Origin: Gymnopilus junonius | Lineage: Eukaryota > Basidiomycota > Agaricomycetes > Agaricales > Galerinaceae | Assembly: GCA_015501075.1 (NCBI GenBank) | Contig: JADNYJ010000003.1 | Coordinates: forward strand, 248,001-312,000 | Direction: 5' to 3' | Length of the DNA: 64,000 bases | Part shown: positions 1 to 12,847 of the stretch, piece by piece | How the letters are laid out: each line of letters begins with the position of its first letter | Numbering within the stretch: position 1 is the first letter of the stretch | Program-made: the position numbers and the translations under genes | Notes under the pieces: model-generated | Told to the model about the DNA's origin: nothing | The model's input: the letters and a program-made list of their open reading frames with translations, nothing else | Database searches by the model: none

Positions 1-193
1 GCGTTTCTGGATCGAAATTCCTGTTCTTGATAAGAGGTTCGACGACTCTGTGAACGCCGGTTTTAGGTACGTTGAAGAGCGAACTTGAACATCTGAATAC
101 GCACCCATTGACATCGACTGCTTCTCCGGCCTTTCTCTTTCTCAAAGCTATCAGCCGTGCCTTTCGAGCCTCGGAGGCCTCCGCGAGCGACAT
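1..193 (-). CDS. Cwf18/CCDC12-family pre-mRNA splicing factor, N-terminal part
   Basis: The reading frame opens with MSLAEASEARKARLIALRKR (start at 193) and continues after a 57-nt intron (104 to 48, donor GTGCGT, acceptor CACAG) into a segment ending KNRNFDPET at the window edge. The basic SLAEA.EARK.RL.AL helix followed by a (K/G)RN(F/Y)(D/V)PE motif is the hallmark of the Cwf18/CCDC12 family, small nuclear proteins associated with the spliceosomal Prp19/Cdc5 complex. The 3' part lies outside the window, so the C-terminus is unseen. It diverges from GUF1 with only 177 bp between the two start codons, so the two probably share a bidirectional promoter. An ATG farther upstream near 356 gives an unrelated frame and is not preferred. 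Confidence 0.8.
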   Translation of the reverse strand, partial: MSLAEASEARKARLIALRKRKAGEAVDVNGCVFRCSSSLFNVPKTGVHRVVEPLIKNRNFDPET

Positions 194-370
194 GTGGGCA
201 GAACAATGACAGTGATGTGGTCAAAGTAAGAAGCTCAAACCATGTACACGGTCGAGGAGCCTTATATTGACTGACTAAGCATTGATCAAAACTTTTGGTA
301 TCCGCCATCATCGACGCGACCAACGCCTTGGCCATCTGCGCAGCATTGCTGGACACTGCTACTCCTGTCT

Positions 371-3300
371 ATGCAATCCGGTTGGCAGAATACATGCCTA
401 CGCGCATTGGGACGGACTCTGACTTACAGAAATGCAAAAATTATTTCGCAGAGGTACCTTAGTACATCCCAAACTTGTAGGGCTTCGAAGGACAGAATAC
501 CCAACATGGAAGACTTTCCCTGTGATGTGATACGGTATGTTCTGTTTTCGTATTTTCAGATATACAAGTTTTCATCGACTTTGATTCTAAGCAATTTCTC
601 CATCATTGCCCATATTGGTACGGAATTCACTGAGGCTGTCGTGAGATGGACTTAGTACTTACATTTTCCCGCAGATCATGGCAAGTCGACTCTCGCAGAC
701 AGGTGCTCCTTTTTCCTCACTTGCTTTTATTAGTTTTTCTCATTATATTCGGAAAATAGATTACTCGAGGTGACCGCCATCAGCACAACAGCACGAAAGC
801 CTGCATTAAACGAAATGATAGTTAACAGGCACAATTCAGAAGAAAGTTTCAGGAAAGAATGAACAAGTTCTAGATAAGCTCAAGGTTGAACGAGAACGCG
901 GTATTACGGGTGTGCTCTTTTATCTTATGCAATTTCCACCGACTGATGCGGCCAATCTAGTCAAGGCTCAGACTGCGAGGTAAGGTCTCGCCTACACACG
1001 ATTAAAAGGTTGATTATGAGCTGTTGTGCCTAATTCAGCATGATACACAAATTTCAGGGCAAAGAACACCTGCTCAATCTGATTGACACGCCTGTATGTG
1101 TCCTGCATGTTTTTTATTGCTAGATATTCTAAAATATTTAATATAGGGTCACGTTGATTTTGCTTGGGAAGTATCGCGGTCTTTGGCGGCTTGTCAAGGA
1201 GCCCTTTTGCTCGTATGCCCAAAACATTTACTTTTGGTCGTAGAGTCTTCCTGAATGATTCTTAAGGTTGATGCTAGTCAAGGCGTCCAAGCCCAATCAA
1301 TTTCTGTTTTTCATAACGCCAAAGAACGTGGAATCAAAATCATACCTGTTTTGAACAAGGTATTCTTCACCATTGACTATTTGGCCGCGAGTGTCTGAAA
1401 AGAGTCAGATTGACTTACCTGCTGCTCAACCGGACCGAATAACAGCGCAGATTCAGGCCACATTTGGTCTCGATCCCTCAGAGATTTTACATATATCCGC
1501 AAAAACAGGAAAAGGTGTCGAGGCCGTTTTAGAAGCGATCATAAAGCGGATACCCCCGCCAGTTGCCCGGGCCGATATACCTCTGAAAGCTTTCCTTTTC
1601 GACTCTATGTGAGCTCTAAGAGCCTGCCTTGTTTGCCTTGGATTCTTTCATACCTCCCTTATATTCAAGGTATGACAAATATCGCGGAGTGATCTCTCTA
1701 GTGAGCTTGCAAGGAGGGGTTCTGCGGAAAGGTGGCTTTTCTTCTACATACAGCGGCATGCCCATCAACGAAGTAACTCCCAGGTGACAAAATTGCTTCG
1801 TGTTATACCCGCAAAAAATACGAGATCACGGAACTGGGCATCCTACATCCTGAGGAGGTTCCAACTAAGAGCTTGAACTCTGGCCAAGTTGGTTACATTG
1901 CATGCAACATGAAACAATCATCTGAAGGTGCTCTAATCTTCTTTAGACAAAGTACACATTCTTAGCTATCATTTACCACAGCTCATATCGGTGATACTCT
2001 TCACCGAGTAGGCGAGGCAGTAGAACCGATGACAGGCTTTCAGCCAGCGAAGGCAATGGTCAGCGGATCACATAAATATATGTGCAACATAGTAACATTG
2101 CTTCTATCGAAAGGTTTTCGCTGGGGTGTATCCTATTGAAAATAGCGAATTTCCGAAACTCGAGGAATCAATCAATAGGGTATACCTTTTCATCATCTGT
2201 TAACATCTATGGGGCTGAACCGGGGTTCCTAAAGCTCACATTGACCGACAGAAGTGTTACAGTGCAACGAGAATCATCGAGCGCCCTGGGTCAAGGTTGT
2301 CGATTAGGATTCCTAGGAACTTTACACATGGACGTCTTCCGTCAGCGCCTTGAAGATGAATACGATGCTAACGTCATCATAACCGCTCCCACTGTTCCCT
2401 ATAAGAGTAAGTCGACTTCATCTGACAGAACCATATTCGAAAAAATTTACCCTTTCCCGGATTACAGTCGTATACAAGGACAAAGAGGTGGTTATAAGCA
2501 ACCCTACGGACTTCCCTGACGTTAGTGACATGGGTGTACATGTGAAAGAAATCCAAGAACCCGTGGTCAAGGCTTCCATAATTGTACCAGAAGGTAATGA
2601 CGCTGGCCCCCTCAACCATTCCACACCTACCTAATTTTTTGTTCCCCAGAATATTTTGGTGACATGATGGAATTATGCTATTCGCATAGGGCGGAAGAAC
2701 TGGAGCACCGTTATCTTGATTCTGGAACCTCTTCGGCAAGAATCATGCTGAATTGTACGATTCCCTTGAGTGAGATAGTTACGGATTTTTTCGACCAACT
2801 CAAGAGCCGCAGTTCAGGATTTGCAAGTTTTGAGTGAGATTGCAGTATCTGCCGTCGAGAGAATCATTACTGACGTCAAATTTGACCTCATAGTTACGAA
2901 GATGCGGGATATAGAAAGAGTGACCTGGTCAAGGTATTATTAGTATTCAAGTGCCGAATGGTTTTTCTGACGTGCTTCAGATGACATTTTTGCTCAATGG
3001 AAAATCAGTAGATGCACTGGCTTTAATCGTACATCGTTCTGCTCAAGATGCAGTTGGCCGACTATGGGTGAAGAAGCTTCGTGGGTGGATTTATTTTGGC
3101 TGTGTTTTATAGGCCACTCATTGCATCGCAGATAAAGTCATTCCTCGCCAGTTATTTGAGGTCCCGATCCAGGCCGCAGTGGGAAAGAAGGTCATTGCGA
3201 GAGAAACATTGAAAGCAATGAGGGCAGATGTCACTGCAGGTCTTTACGGTGGCCACTATGAGCGCAAGATGAAACATCTAGAAAATCAGAAAGAGGGTAA

Positions 3301-3376
3301 ACGGAGGATGAAGAAAATGGGAACGGTTGACCTCCCTCAAGAAGCATTCTTTGAAATCCTTAGCAATAAGGGTTGA
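371..3376 (+). CDS. GUF1: Mitochondrial translation factor GUF1 (EF4/LepA homologue)
   Basis: A multi-exon gene encoding a GTPase that acts on mitochondrial ribosomes (back-translocation and fidelity in the LepA/EF4 family). Visible in order: a basic N-terminal presequence (residues 1-45, Arg-rich, no acidic run); the P-loop exon reading [18 protein letters not shown] (from about 597 across an intron to 700); switch I region with ERERGIT; the G3 motif DTPGHVDF (about 1085-1160); G4 NK.DLP; the EF-G-like domains with [18 protein letters not shown]; and the LepA-specific C-terminal domain with [13 protein letters not shown] near 3250. About a dozen short introns interrupt it. The stop is TGA at 3374-3376. 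Length is near the family norm of about 650 residues. It converges on the eIF2B beta gene, about 300 bp away. Confidence 0.93.
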
Positions 3377-3675
3377 CCTAGAGATAACGCCAATCATGTT
3401 GGAGTAGCATGGAGCAGCTCAGTATATTATATGCTATATAATACCCACAAGTACATATATAGAGGCATTGGTGATTCGTTTCATTATTGTCTATTGTTTT
3501 TTCAGAGATCGTTATCTTCATCGTCGTATGTCTCCTTCAACAATCTACAGGCGGTACATCAGTCACTGAAAAATGATCTAGTCTGGAATCTTTACCGGTA
3601 TATTGACGATGGAGGGTGGTCTCCACTGAGAAGGTATTAGATTAGAGATATGGTTGGCCTGTAGAAATAAGAAGC
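3377..3675. other. Convergent 3' intergenic region GUF1 / eIF2B beta
   Basis: About 300 bp between two convergent stop codons. It is AT-rich and presumably holds both 3' untranslated regions. The short open frame at 3431-3640 has no recognisable motif and is not called. Confidence 0.5.
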
Positions 3676-5116
3676 TTACTCGTTGGTGATATACGCCACA
3701 ATCAGTTCTGGTTGTACATAGTCATAGTATGGGTTTACAACGTCTACCTTGTCGACTAAATCTCCATTCTCAAATCCAAGAACGTCACTAGGGTTCCCGA
3801 AATCAAGTGCGCCATATTCGTGGTACAGATTCCACAGGGGTGTTACTTTGAACTGGCCCGCACAAACGACGACTGGTGTGCTGTGAGCGCGTGCTGCTGT
3901 GGCTGCCATTAACGATCCACTGATGGCAAACATGCCTCCATTTGCCAGGATTACATGTGCCCCAAGGATGACTTTATTTACTCGAGACATGAGGGCAAAT
4001 ATTGAGGAATCGGGGACCAGGAAAGTGGATATTCCAAAAGAGGATAATGATTCTGCCATTTGTCGACCGTCATATCTGCATGACAGGTGAGTATCATTGA
4101 GCATGAAGCGGACAGGAAGCAATCGAATCGAACTGACGATGGAGCTGTTTCTGCCACGATCACAGAGTAATTCCGCACATGCGCCGCCGACTTCAGGAAT
4201 TGCTCCACAGTTTTCGACACCCCTAGCGTCAGGACAATTTCGCTGCATCGTATGTAAGGATAAAGCTGCACGCCATTCAGCAAATGCTTACTCGGAATGA
4301 ATGTGATCCTTCGCGTTTTTTGAGATATTGTCATAGACAGTTTCTAATTCATCGAGGACGTCTTGGATAGCCTCCATAAGCACAGGCTTCAAGCCTCTTG
4401 CAAATGAGTCCGGATCATCAGGATCGTTCTCCCTAAGGGTCCCCTTAACTTCCGATTTCTGCAACACAACTTGTTTTCTTGGCTGCCCTTGTAGCACGAA
4501 CTTGGATATTGAGAAAGATGTAGGTTTAGCCGGTTCATTACCGCGCGTTGCCGCATGAACTTCCTCTCGAATATGATGTAGCACTTTCCGGACGGTGTTA
4601 CCAACAGAATGCTCTTTCAACAAAAAGAATAATGAGCATAACCTTTCACATGGCCACACGAGTACTCTGACGCACCTTTCGGTTGTGCATCGACCAGTCT
4701 CCGTCCAGCATCTCTTATGATCGCCACCAGCTGTTCTAAATTCGAAAACCGCGCCTTTGATATGACTTGGCGCAAAACTAGCAAGGTTTCAAGAGCAGTA
4801 GCTCTCGAGCCGACGATCTGCCTGATTCAATTGATGCATTTTAGGAACGGGCCAAAGATCGACACGCAAGAACTACTGACCGCCGCCTCAATTTGGAGGC
4901 TAGGACTTCCACCGAACGGTGGGTTGTTATTGCACTGCGTGGCTCTGCCACCATCTTATTGTTAGAAGTTGTCGCGAGATCCAAGACCGACTGAGTTGAC
5001 TGTAGATAGCAGGAAGTGGAGGATGGTGGAGACGCTTTGTGCAAGTCCGAGTCATAATATTGTTCTTCGATCATTGATGGCAATCCGATTGGGGTAATCT
5101 CGCTTAGATTAACCAT
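3676..5116 (-). CDS. GCD7: Translation initiation factor eIF2B subunit beta
   Basis: Encodes a regulatory subunit of eIF2B, the guanine nucleotide exchange factor for eIF2 and sensor of eIF2 phosphorylation. The N-terminal helical part contains ALETLLVLRQVISKARFSNL followed by a RRLVDAQPKE and GNTVRKVLHHIREE segment, as in GCD7/EIF2B2. A low-complexity insert follows, then the Rossmann-like C-terminal domain with SRVNKVILGAHVILANGG, the substrate-like pocket segment HSTPVVVCAG.FK and the diagnostic beta-subunit ending NPYYDYVQPELIVAYITNE. The stop is TAA read from 3678 to 3676 and the start MVNLSEITPIGL at 5116. At least six introns are needed. It is followed on the same strand, 230 bp upstream, by tryptophan synthase. 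Confidence 0.88.
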
Positions 5117-5346
5117 TAAACACTTTCACAGCGCCTAAAGGCTAACTGCTTTTGAACACACCTGAGGCAGCTGTGTAACAGTAGAAAAAAAGCTAATGGG
5201 TTCCTTGAGTATGGGTTATACTGTAGTTGATTTCAAACACACCAGAACTTGTCAGTCGTTGTCAAATGCTTAGCTAGAGAATGTATCTCTACAACCTTTT
5301 GAATAGTACTGTGAGGTATATTTACATTGTTCTACATATCATTCAT

Positions 5347-8056
5347 CTAGGCTGCACCAGAAGACACGTGCCAGTCAAGCTTGTCCGCCCACTTGGGAAG
5401 AAGTTGGTGAATTTGTTCGACATCTTTGTCCCCGCGACCGGATAAGCACTAGAGCGCATGCATCATTTTCAGACGGTAAGCCTTGTAAAACACAAGGACG
5501 TACGATAATTAGATCCTGGTCTTTTGGAAGTGTAGGAGCAATTTTCATCGCCTGCCAGACAGCATGAGAGGATTCCAAAGCTACAAATTTAAAGTCTCAA
5601 TTCCTTTCTACAAATAAGCGGAAACTAATGCAAAATCACCTGGAATAATACCTTCGCGCTGGGTCAAGATTCTGAATCCTCGGAGTGCTTCCTCATCCGT
5701 TGCAGAAACATACTCTGCTCTGCCTGAATCCTTCAACCATGCATGTTCAGGACCGACTCCGGGGTAGTCCAAGCCGGCGCTGATGGAGTGCGTCTCGACA
5801 ATCTGACCTGCCTTGTCCTGAAGGATATAAGTCCTAACGCCGTGGAGTACGCCAGGTTGCCCCATTGAAAGTGTGGCGCTGTGCCTGTCTCCGTCAGTCC
5901 CTGTGTCAAGATTAGAAATCGTAACAGCTATAACAGTACGAAGAAAGATGCTAACCCTCTCCTCCAGCTTCCACACCAACAAGACGCACACTCTTGTCTT
6001 CGATGAAATCGTGGAAGGCGCCAATAGCGTTACTGCCGCCGCCAACACAAGCCACGATGACATCAGGAAGTTTTCCGCATACTGCTTGCATCTGGGCTTT
6101 GATTTCCTGGCCAATAATTTTTTGGAAGTCACGGACAAGGGTGGGGAAAGGATGAGGCCCAATCACAGATCCGACCAGGTAGTGCGTGGTTGACAAATTT
6201 GTAACCCAGTCGCGGAAGGCCTCGTTAACGGCGTCCTTAAGAGTACGCGAACCTGAATGAACTGGTATGACCTAGCAGGGAAACAGTGAAAAATATTGCC
6301 TTTGAATTCAAGGGAAACGAATTACCTTGCCACCCAACATCTCTATCCTGAAGACATTCAGAGCTTGCCGTCGCACGTCTTCTGCGCCCATATAGACGAC
6401 ACATTCCATGCCGAATTTCGCGCACACCGTTGCAGTCGCAACGCCATGCTGTCCTGCACCAGTCTCCGCAATAATTCTTGTCTTTCCTATTCTTTTCGCT
6501 AGAAGAATCTAAAAGATCGAGAAATGAATTCTGGGAAGAATTTACTTGAGACAAAATACGAACTTGTCCGAGGGCATTGTTAATTTTATGAGAGCCAGTA
6601 TGGTTTCTGTTTGCTTTGTGAGTGTGAATCCCACAAGAAGAGGTGTCAAGGAACATACAGGTCTTCGCGCTTCAACCAAATCTTAGCACCTCCAGCATCC
6701 TTTGTCAAGTTTTCAGCAAAGTATAGCTGCGAAGGGCGATTCATATAACCATAATGTGAACGGAGTTCTTCATGAAACTCAGGGTCAGCCATAGCTGACT
6801 TGTGTGCAGCCTCCAATTCCACCAAGCAGTCGAAAAGGGCCTCAGGAACATATTGACCTCCAAACTGGCCGAAACGGGCAGGTAGAAGAGTCTCTCCTGA
6901 ATGTATTACAGGGATACCAACTTTTCTGCCGTTTAGGTCGGGAGTATTTGGTGTATTAAGACGTGGTGTGGATGACGATCGGGCGCTTCCGGATTCACCT
7001 TTCAGACTAATTGTGCGACAGAATTCCTCAACATTTTTGGCTACTTCACCTGATGGTGAGTCCTTGATTACGTTCACAAGCCTACTCCCAATGACCACGC
7101 CATCTGCACCTGCGTTAGCGACAGTTTCGAAGTGGCCCCGGTTGGCCACGCCGAAGCCTACAGCAAGAGGGACTGTAGCGTATTGACGAATGCGAGCTAT
7201 TATATCGGGGAGTTCCTTATTCATCGCCACCTTGTCTGAAGATCCAGTTGTTCCCATCTAGCATTGGTGTTAGGACCGAAAATCCGACGAAAAGTTAGTC
7301 AAGATCAAACCTTTGAAACGACATAAATGAAGGTATCAGCAATTGACGCCAGGAACTCTATACGAGAGAGAGTTGTGGACGGTGCAATCAGAGGAACGTA
7401 AGAGAGGCTTCAGAGTGTGATTAGATCTAGGTTTAGACATGAGTTATGCAACGACCTACTTTGCTCTTTGACATTTTTCTCTGAAACCAAGGGCTTCTTC
7501 GGGAGGAAGGTCAACCATAATAAAACCGTTTGCACCAGCCTCAAAAGCATCTTGAATTGATTTATCTTCCCCGTACGCCAGTAAAGGGTTATAGTATCCT
7601 GGAGACGAGTTGAACTATTGATAAACTGCAAATGAGCAACCCGGCTTACCCATGAGAAGTACAGGTGCCTTGAGCCCTTTCATTCTGGCCTCTCTGAGTT
7701 GACCGAGCACTTTGGTATAATCCATATCGTTTTTCAGAGCGATCTAACGTCCAGCATGCAAACTAAATCTAAAAGCATTGGTTTCCAACTGAGAGACGTA
7801 CAGTATTTGTCTCTTGAATGACAGGTCCGTCTGCAATAGGATCGGAGAAGGGTACTCCAAGCTCGATGACGTCTGCACCACCGGCCTCCATTGCCAGAAG
7901 GATAGGGACAGTGTCCTCTGGCCGAGGATAGCCAGCAGTAACAAAGGTGACCAAGGCAGGTTGGCCCTAAAAACTAGTCAAGATCTGAAAGGATAGAAGT
8001 GGATCTGCAATTACCTCTGCTGCTTTTGTTTCAAACACCTTTTTAAGGGCTTCCAT
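5347..8056 (-). CDS. TRP5: Bifunctional tryptophan synthase (alpha-beta fusion)
   Basis: Catalyses the last step of tryptophan synthesis: indole-3-glycerol phosphate is cleaved by the alpha domain and indole is condensed with serine by the PLP-dependent beta domain. The fungal order alpha then beta is seen. Alpha domain: start [14 protein letters not shown] at 8056, TAGYP.PEDTV, the catalytic [14 protein letters not shown] segment near 7830, VGFGVA and ADGVVIGS near 7110. A linker rich in Ser and Asn follows (about 6900-7010). Beta domain: [17 protein letters not shown] segment, the PLP-lysine motif [14 protein letters not shown] near 6580, [11 protein letters not shown], the phosphate loop GGGSNAIG near 6030 and a C-terminal LSGRGDKD. 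Stop TAG at 5349-5347. All catalytic motifs are intact, so it should be active. It diverges from the asparaginase gene (204 bp between starts). Confidence 0.94.
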
Positions 8057-8093
8057 GGTAAAGACTAAGAAAGGGATGAAAGATAATGGAATC

Positions 8094-8099
8094 TGACTC
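8094..8099 (+). promoter_or_regulatory. TGACTC core (Gcn4/Cpc1 half-site-like) near TRP5 start
   Basis: A TGACTC hexamer lies 38 bp upstream of the tryptophan synthase ATG and 162 bp upstream of the asparaginase ATG. Fungal amino-acid genes are commonly controlled by the bZIP activator Gcn4/Cpc1, whose site core is TGACTC. The match is only six bases and may even sit in the 5' untranslated region, so this is weak evidence. Confidence 0.25.
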
Positions 8100-8260
8100 G
8101 CTCTAAATATTCCTCGAAATCTAATTGGTAACGTGATCGATCATTAATCTTATCAAATCCCCATTTGGCAACTGGAACCTTCGTGAATCGTTGCCAACAA
8201 GTCGCCAACGCCGCCAGCTCACGTAGACCCTTGGATCTCGCCTTAATTCCGGGTCTTAAC

Positions 8261-10782
8261 ATGGAAGCCTCCAGCGCATTGGATGAATCCCGTGTTCTTG
8301 TCATCTACACAGGTCAGCAGTCGCGTAAGTGTATGTCAGGCGACGCGTCTGAAAGATGAATGGCAGGAGGTACAATTGGAATGCTCGTCGGTCAACAAGG
8401 CTACGTTCCAGAGCCAACATTCTTGACAGAAACTCTACAAAGTCAAAACAGATTTCATGATCCTCTGCAAGATTCTCTCTTTTCCAATGCCTCCTCTGTG
8501 CAAGGGTTCAGAGAGTGGACACGAAATGGGAGATCTAGTCCACAGCCACTGCCTCCAGGGGACATTTCCTTTGCGAGTCCAATTTCACCAACACTTCTTG
8601 TGCGGTCATCGCGCCCAATCAGTTACGAAACTGCACTAAACCCTTCCCTGAATGACACGAAGAACGACCCGAGATGCATTCAAGTCGCGGACAATATGTA
8701 TGAGGCTCACCTGCCGACACTTGTCACTCCAAGGAGTAAAGTCCCCGGCGGAACAACAAGCAAAGCAATTCGATATGCAATTTTGGAAGTAAGCCGCCTG
8801 CTTTCCCCGTGATTTTCTACTGACGAAAAAAGGCTATTTAGTGGAATCCTCTGCTTGACAGCAGCAATATGGCAATTGAAGGTAACTTCTATTCTCTTCC
8901 ATTACATATTTTCTTATTTGTTTTTGATGGCCTCGAAAAGACTGGATACGCATCGCAACTGAAATAGAATTCAATTATGCAACGTTTGATGCTTTCGTGA
9001 TTTTACATGGAACAGATACCATGGCGTATACCTCGAGCGCTCTTAGCTTCCTTTTAGAGGACTTGGGGAAAACGGTCGTAAGAATTTTTTTGCATTAGTT
9101 GAGATCTAGTTAAATTATTTTCTTTCCAGATTTTAACTGGTGCCCAGATTCCTCTATCACAACTGCGTAACGATGCTGTTGATAATCTCATGGGTGCTTT
9201 GACTATTGCTGGTCATTATATAATTCCAGGTGCTCACTGAATTATATCATACTTTATCAACTTAACATTCATTTACCCCAGAGTGTTGCCTGTACTTCAA
9301 CCATACACTTTTTCGAGGGAACCGAGTGACGAAGATGTCGTCCTATGATTTAAGTGCTTTCAATAGCCCCAATTTTCCACCCCTTGTAAATGGTAAGGAG
9401 ATTTACTAGCGACTGAGTACATCGCTAATAAATGATCCTCTCCCATAGTCGGAATAGACATTGTAGTCAACTGGAACGACGTCATTCGACAAACGAGCCT
9501 TCGGAAGTTTAGAGCATATAAAGGTTTGGCACTCAGAAATTCCAGTTGACTGGTGCTTATACACTACATTTCGGTAGAAATGAATCCTCACGTTGGTAAA
9601 GTGACCTTCATTGACTTGTCGCAATGTCTCTGATCTATTTGTTGTAGCTACTCTACGACTATTCCCGGGCATTTCAGGTCAAACTATCAGAGCTTTCTGC
9701 ATGTCTCCGATTCGTGGGGTGGTCTTGGAAACTTTCGGTGCCGGCAATGCCCCTCAGCGCGAAGATGTCATGGCGGCTCTCAAAGAAGCATGCGACCGCG
9801 GTGTTGTTGTCGTGGCTATATCCCAATGTGCTAAAGGTTCGGTTTCAGATGCTTATGAAACTGGGAGGACACTTCTGCAAGCCGGCGTCGTTCCAGGAAG
9901 TGATATGACACCAGAGGTAGCGGCTCCTGGTTTTTGTCCATTTACGACCGTCTCCTGAAACGAACATTTCCAGTGTGCCCTCGCTAAATTAAGTTACCTC
10001 CTGTCGAAGACGGAGCTATCCCTTAAGGAAGTCCGCGACCTTATCGGAAGCCCCCTGCGAGGAGAGCTTACGCGCCCATCCGGAGGAATTATGCAAAATC
10101 CAGCAATTGATCAGAATCTGGAAAATATCCAACACCTCTTAGCTCAATTCATCCGCCTCAGTCAACCGCCGTCGATCGTTCCTGTGATTAATATCACTGC
10201 CCCGGACGCAGTCCAACCAACTGCACAGGATGCCGCTGCACCATGGTCATGGACAGCGGCAGAGGCTGCGACCGCAGAAGCTGTTCTCTTCCCTTTCCTT
10301 ATTCATCTCGCAGCAGCCAAAGATGATATTGAGAGCCTAGAATACTGCCTGAAGCTTGCTGGCAGCGATGATGCTGCCGAAATGCTCAAGTTTGGTATGA
10401 TCCCAGGCGGATTTGTCAACTGTCTAGAAGTTGGCTCAGGAAGATCACCTCTTCACATGGCTGCGTTGAATGGAAATACGCGAGCTGTCGAATTGCTCCT
10501 TCGATCGGGAGCTCTGGTCCATCTCAGAGACACCCTCGGACATACCGCCCTTTATCTGGTATGTGAACATGCTTGAGCAATCGTGCAGCTACTAATGCGT
10601 ATAATCAGGCAGCAAGGCAGGGTCACGAAGCCGTTGTTGATATTCTGATTCAAGCCGGTGCGACGCTTGCTGGCGCTGACCTTCATTTTGTCCCCTACGG
10701 CTTGAGAGAATTGGATACTCTCAGGCCCAATGACAAGAGACCGCTACACATCTGGCTCAAGGCTGGATGGAAGCCTTCATGA
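8261..10782 (+). CDS. Type I L-asparaginase with C-terminal ankyrin repeats
   Basis: Hydrolyses asparagine to aspartate and ammonia; the ankyrin-fused form is the cytoplasmic type (similar in layout to human ASPG). The start MEASSALDESRVLVIYTGG at 8261 is followed by a 5' intron so that TGGTIGM, the first catalytic-threonine motif, is formed across the splice. The second active-site block reads LHGTDTMAYTSSALSF (about 9003-9050), followed by ILTGAQIPLSQLRNDA with the catalytic lysine position not visible as K. Farther on come GVVLETFGAGNAP and the end of the asparaginase domain near 9990. Residues encoded at about 10300-10700 form two ankyrin repeats (GRSPLHMAALNGN, GHTALYLAARQGH). Stop TGA 10780-10782. 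It converges on CSM1 with 118 bp between the stops. Confidence 0.9.
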
Positions 10783-10900
10783 AGCAATACTTGCCATTTG
10801 TGATGCCACAAGAAACAAATATTATCCATTGACAAAACAAAAAACCAAGAAGATAAACAAGCCACGTACATAATCATCATACACATTAGTACTTGGCGCC

Positions 10901-12803
10901 TCACTTCACAAATTGCACCGAATCCTCATCATCCGTTCTTTCAGCATTCTCCTCGTCCTCGCCACTCATATAATCGTACAACGTCCGAACAAAAAGGGAA
11001 AGCTGATCTCTTTCAAAAGTAAAGTTATCTCCCAAAAAACCAAGTGACTTGCGGAATTCGGGAGACTCCTTGTCAAGATCCAAAGGGATATAATGGACAG
11101 ACTGTGCAAGCTGATCCTTATTTGTTACGGGCTCTTCCGCGCCGGGTTTGAGATCGTAGCAAAGGCGCAGATTGAAACTTAGACCTAGAACATTGTAATT
11201 ACTTGCATCAAATAATATCGCATAGGAATTGACGCACTCTTCACATCTCGAGATGCGCGTTTGTTGACAACATCTCTATGTGTATAGCAGCAATTTAAGA
11301 CCCAGTCATCCGTGTCTGGGTATTTTCCTGGATGGCTTTTCATATTTGGTACAATGACGTTTGTAAGATCTTCATAAAAGGAGATGATTGTCGAGTACTT
11401 GGGGTCAGACGACGCGCTGACGAGGCCGCCGGCACGCGGTCGGGACTGCGAGAGATGTTGTTGTCGCGCCTTTGTCATCAATAGATTTGCTCGCTCGATT
11501 TCTGCATCGAGCTGAACCTTTATAATTTGCTCTACATGAAGAAATTTAGAAAACGATGTTTCAGGAGAGGGAAGTGACGTACTGTCCTCTTTAAGTGTTT
11601 CGATTTCTTTATTTTTCTCCTTCAGCTTTTCGTCCTTTAAATCCAGATTTTGTTTACATTGATGAATAAGTTGTTCTTTTTCCTTTATTTGCCGCTGCAG
11701 CTGTTGCGTTTCCTTATTCATTTGTCCTCGTGTCAAAATTTCAAAACCGGCGCCGGAATGAAAGAGAGGTTCTTTCTGGGCCAGTTGATCAGCGTATTGT
11801 CTATTCAGGTCGTCCCGAGCTGGATTTTTGGTCAAGGCGTCAGATGGCAGATGGTACGCATGAAGCGAAAGAATTACCCGCTAATTCAGCCTTGTGCTGC
11901 AACTCCATGCGTTCCATTAATTGCTCAGGTTCTGTATGTCGCACCTGATGGAGTTCCTGCAGTTGTCTCTCCAGATCCTCGATATGTTGCAGTGACTGCG
12001 ATTTAAGAGAAAGTAAGAACCTGGACAGTCGCTAGAAGAAAGCACTCTAATCACAGACCTGGTTCAACCTCTTCTCCAGACGTTCCTTCTGCTTGGTCAC
12101 CTCCTGTAACTGACTCTTTGTCTGCGCCATAGTTCCAGAATGTGCAGCTGTATTGATGGCATGTGCAAGGTTGGCCTGCTCCTTTGCCGCCTCCACCTCT
12201 TCCGCATCCATAGCATCATCATCGCCTGGGACTTCAATGTCATCAACGTCCATTGACTCAGGCTCCTGACGCGTAGGTCTTTGCGTCTTGGACGCTGGTC
12301 CTGGCCGAGCCTTTTGTTTACCTTTGACCTTTGTATTGACAATGTAGTCGACCTTAGACGCCGGTTTCTTCGCAACTCCACGCACTTTACTCGTTCGTGG
12401 CGGCTCAATCTCCTGCACGTCGTTCATTGCGCTGTCTTCGTCGTCTTCATCACGATCAACGTCTTGGGGTTTTTCTTCTACCTCCTCCATCTTCTGTTGC
12501 TTCCGTCTGCCTCGTGCGCCTCCTTGGCCATGGTTCTTTGAATTCCTAAGTACGATTTCTTGCACCTCATCGTCCGATGGTTCGGCCGCACTTGCTGTCT
12601 TCTTCCGTGTCTTGCCATTCGTAACCCTCGACGGTCCTGCCTCGCGACTGCTACCGGGCTTGGACTGAGGCACAATAGCCCTTGGTCTCTTTGGGGTATC
12701 AGCTTGCAAAGGACCTGTAAAAATATAACAAAAACTTGATTAAGACTAGTATTGATTTCTATGTCAAACAACACACACCGAAATCGTCAGAATCGTCGGA
12801 CAT
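10901..12803 (-). CDS. CSM1: Monopolin-like kinetochore protein Csm1/Pcs1
   Basis: A nuclear protein predicted to clamp microtubule attachment sites at kinetochores and to act in rDNA. The start MSDDSDDFG at 12803 is followed by an intron, then about 180 residues of charged, disordered sequence with basic tracts (KTRKKTAS, RGRRKQQK, KVKGKQKARP) and acidic patches. A long coiled coil runs from about 12210 to 11500 (repeated E, K, Q heptads such as QLQRQIKEKEQLIHQCKQNL). The C-terminal globular Csm1 domain follows: STIISFYEDLTNVIV, a CCYTHRD segment, a beta-rich LGLSFNLRLCYDLKP stretch, SVHYIPLDLDKESPEF and GDNFTFERDQLSLFVRTLYDYM. This order (disordered tail, coiled coil, small alpha/beta head) matches Csm1/Pcs1. 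Stop TGA at 10903-10901. Upstream DNA holds ACGCG motifs. Confidence 0.8.
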
Positions 12804-12847
12804 GGTCGTCTTTCGGAGTGACAAACAAGCGACGTGACGGATGAGCG